Position numbers and translations under genes: made by a program. From the NCBI GenBank assembly GCA_964398365.1, contig CAYNMC010000008.1, positions 1 to 45,714 on the forward strand: a stretch of 45,714 bases of DNA. Reading direction: 5' to 3'. The stretch is from CAYNMC01 sp964398365. Its GTDB lineage: Bacteria; Patescibacteriota; Microgenomatia; UBA1400; CAYNMC01. Below, piece after piece: positions 45,714-45,714 of the stretch; within the stretch, counting starts at the first letter, position 1, and the number at the start of each line of letters is the position of its first letter. Under the pieces are notes generated by a model, which worked only from the letters and a program-made list of their open reading frames with translations, searched no databases and was not told where the DNA came from.

Positions 45714-45714
45714 C
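45681..45714 (-). repeat. Repeat copy 3 at the window edge
   Basis: CTTAACACC occurs twice (45681-45689 and 45706-45714), a 25-bp period, with TTGGAGGTGAT between. Read on the minus strand, it matches 26786-26819 at 31 of 34 positions. It may continue beyond the window. It encodes the first residues of the YfhO-like ORF as annotated, so that start is suspect. Confidence 0.6.

Noticed and set aside
1..45714. CRISPR arrays
   Set aside because: No set of three or more regularly spaced direct repeats is seen inside the window. The 25-bp period at the right edge has only two half-units, and the Cas2-like core at 28237-29049 belongs to a PaaX-type protein.

Overview
The window looks like a chromosomal piece of a Patescibacteria (CPR) bacterium, most likely of the Microgenomates type. 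I infer this from the gene families, not from a marker-gene tree. Support comes from dense, short-gapped housekeeping genes, an almost complete lack of biosynthetic enzymes, a type IV pilus operon followed by large multi-pass envelope glycosyltransferase-like proteins, and a proton-pumping pyrophosphatase. TGA is used as a stop (for example at 16524-16526 and 18537-18539), so the recoded-UGA groups are unlikely. Both ends lie in repeat-like or mobile DNA, and the last 34 bases repeat a sequence at 26.8 kb, so the window may be a whole contig that broke at repeats.

Layout. 1-1.1 kb is a scrap yard: the start of a leftward gene, a truncated antisense gene piece and the C-terminal remnant of a large serine recombinase. 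1.1-9.8 kb holds ychF, a GT4 glycosyltransferase, rpsF-ssb-rpsR, a CtpA-like protease, rplI, an HtrA-like protease, and leftward rpmE-prfA. 9.8-16.5 kb holds an EamA transporter, hisS, secreted proteins of unknown role, a metal-site-less metallo-beta-lactamase-fold protein overlapping dnaB, and maf. 16.7-25.9 kb holds an alpha/beta hydrolase, two ABC-2 permeases without an ATPase, tRNA-Leu(CAA), lgt, a DksA/TraR zinc-finger gene, lspA, an RluA-type synthase, an LCP-like protein, a TPR protein, yebC and a membrane protein. 25.97-27.1 kb is a 1.1-kb AT-rich gap with a strong palindrome. 27.1-29.5 kb is the accessory core: a tyrosine recombinase flanked by inverted copies of a short repeat, a PaaX-type regulator with a Cas2-like core preceded by tandem 43-bp dyads, and a frameshifted Tat-signal ORF. 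29.5-37 kb is a leftward block holB, gyrB, hppA, gyrA. 37-41.6 kb is pilB-pilT-pilC-pilin. 41.6-45.7 kb holds a DUF2723/TPR membrane protein and a convergent YfhO-like protein.

How the parts fit. Most genes serve replication (dnaB, holB, gyrA, gyrB, ssb), translation (rpsF, rpsR, rplI, rpmE, prfA, hisS, ychF, yebC, tRNA-Leu) and envelope maturation (lgt, lspA, CtpA, HtrA, LCP-like). The pilus operon and the two large membrane proteins suggest surface attachment and surface glycan work.

The most notable signals are: (1) a dyad, TAATACAAT-N8-GCACGTGC-N8-ATTGTATTA, twice in front of the PaaX-type gene, once between maf and the hydrolase, and in degraded form behind the PaaX-type gene; (2) a TTAACACC...TTGGAGGTGAT repeat on both sides of the tyrosine recombinase and at the window end; (3) several promoters whose -10 box lies only 5-8 nt from the start codon, implying leaderless mRNAs, and two divergent gene pairs whose -35 boxes are fused in one TTGACAA/TTGTCAA heptamer; (4) a metallo-beta-lactamase-fold protein that has lost its metal-binding histidines; and (5) possible leader hairpins at gyrB and pilB. 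All functional statements rest on reading the sequence and on general knowledge of the families. No database search was made.
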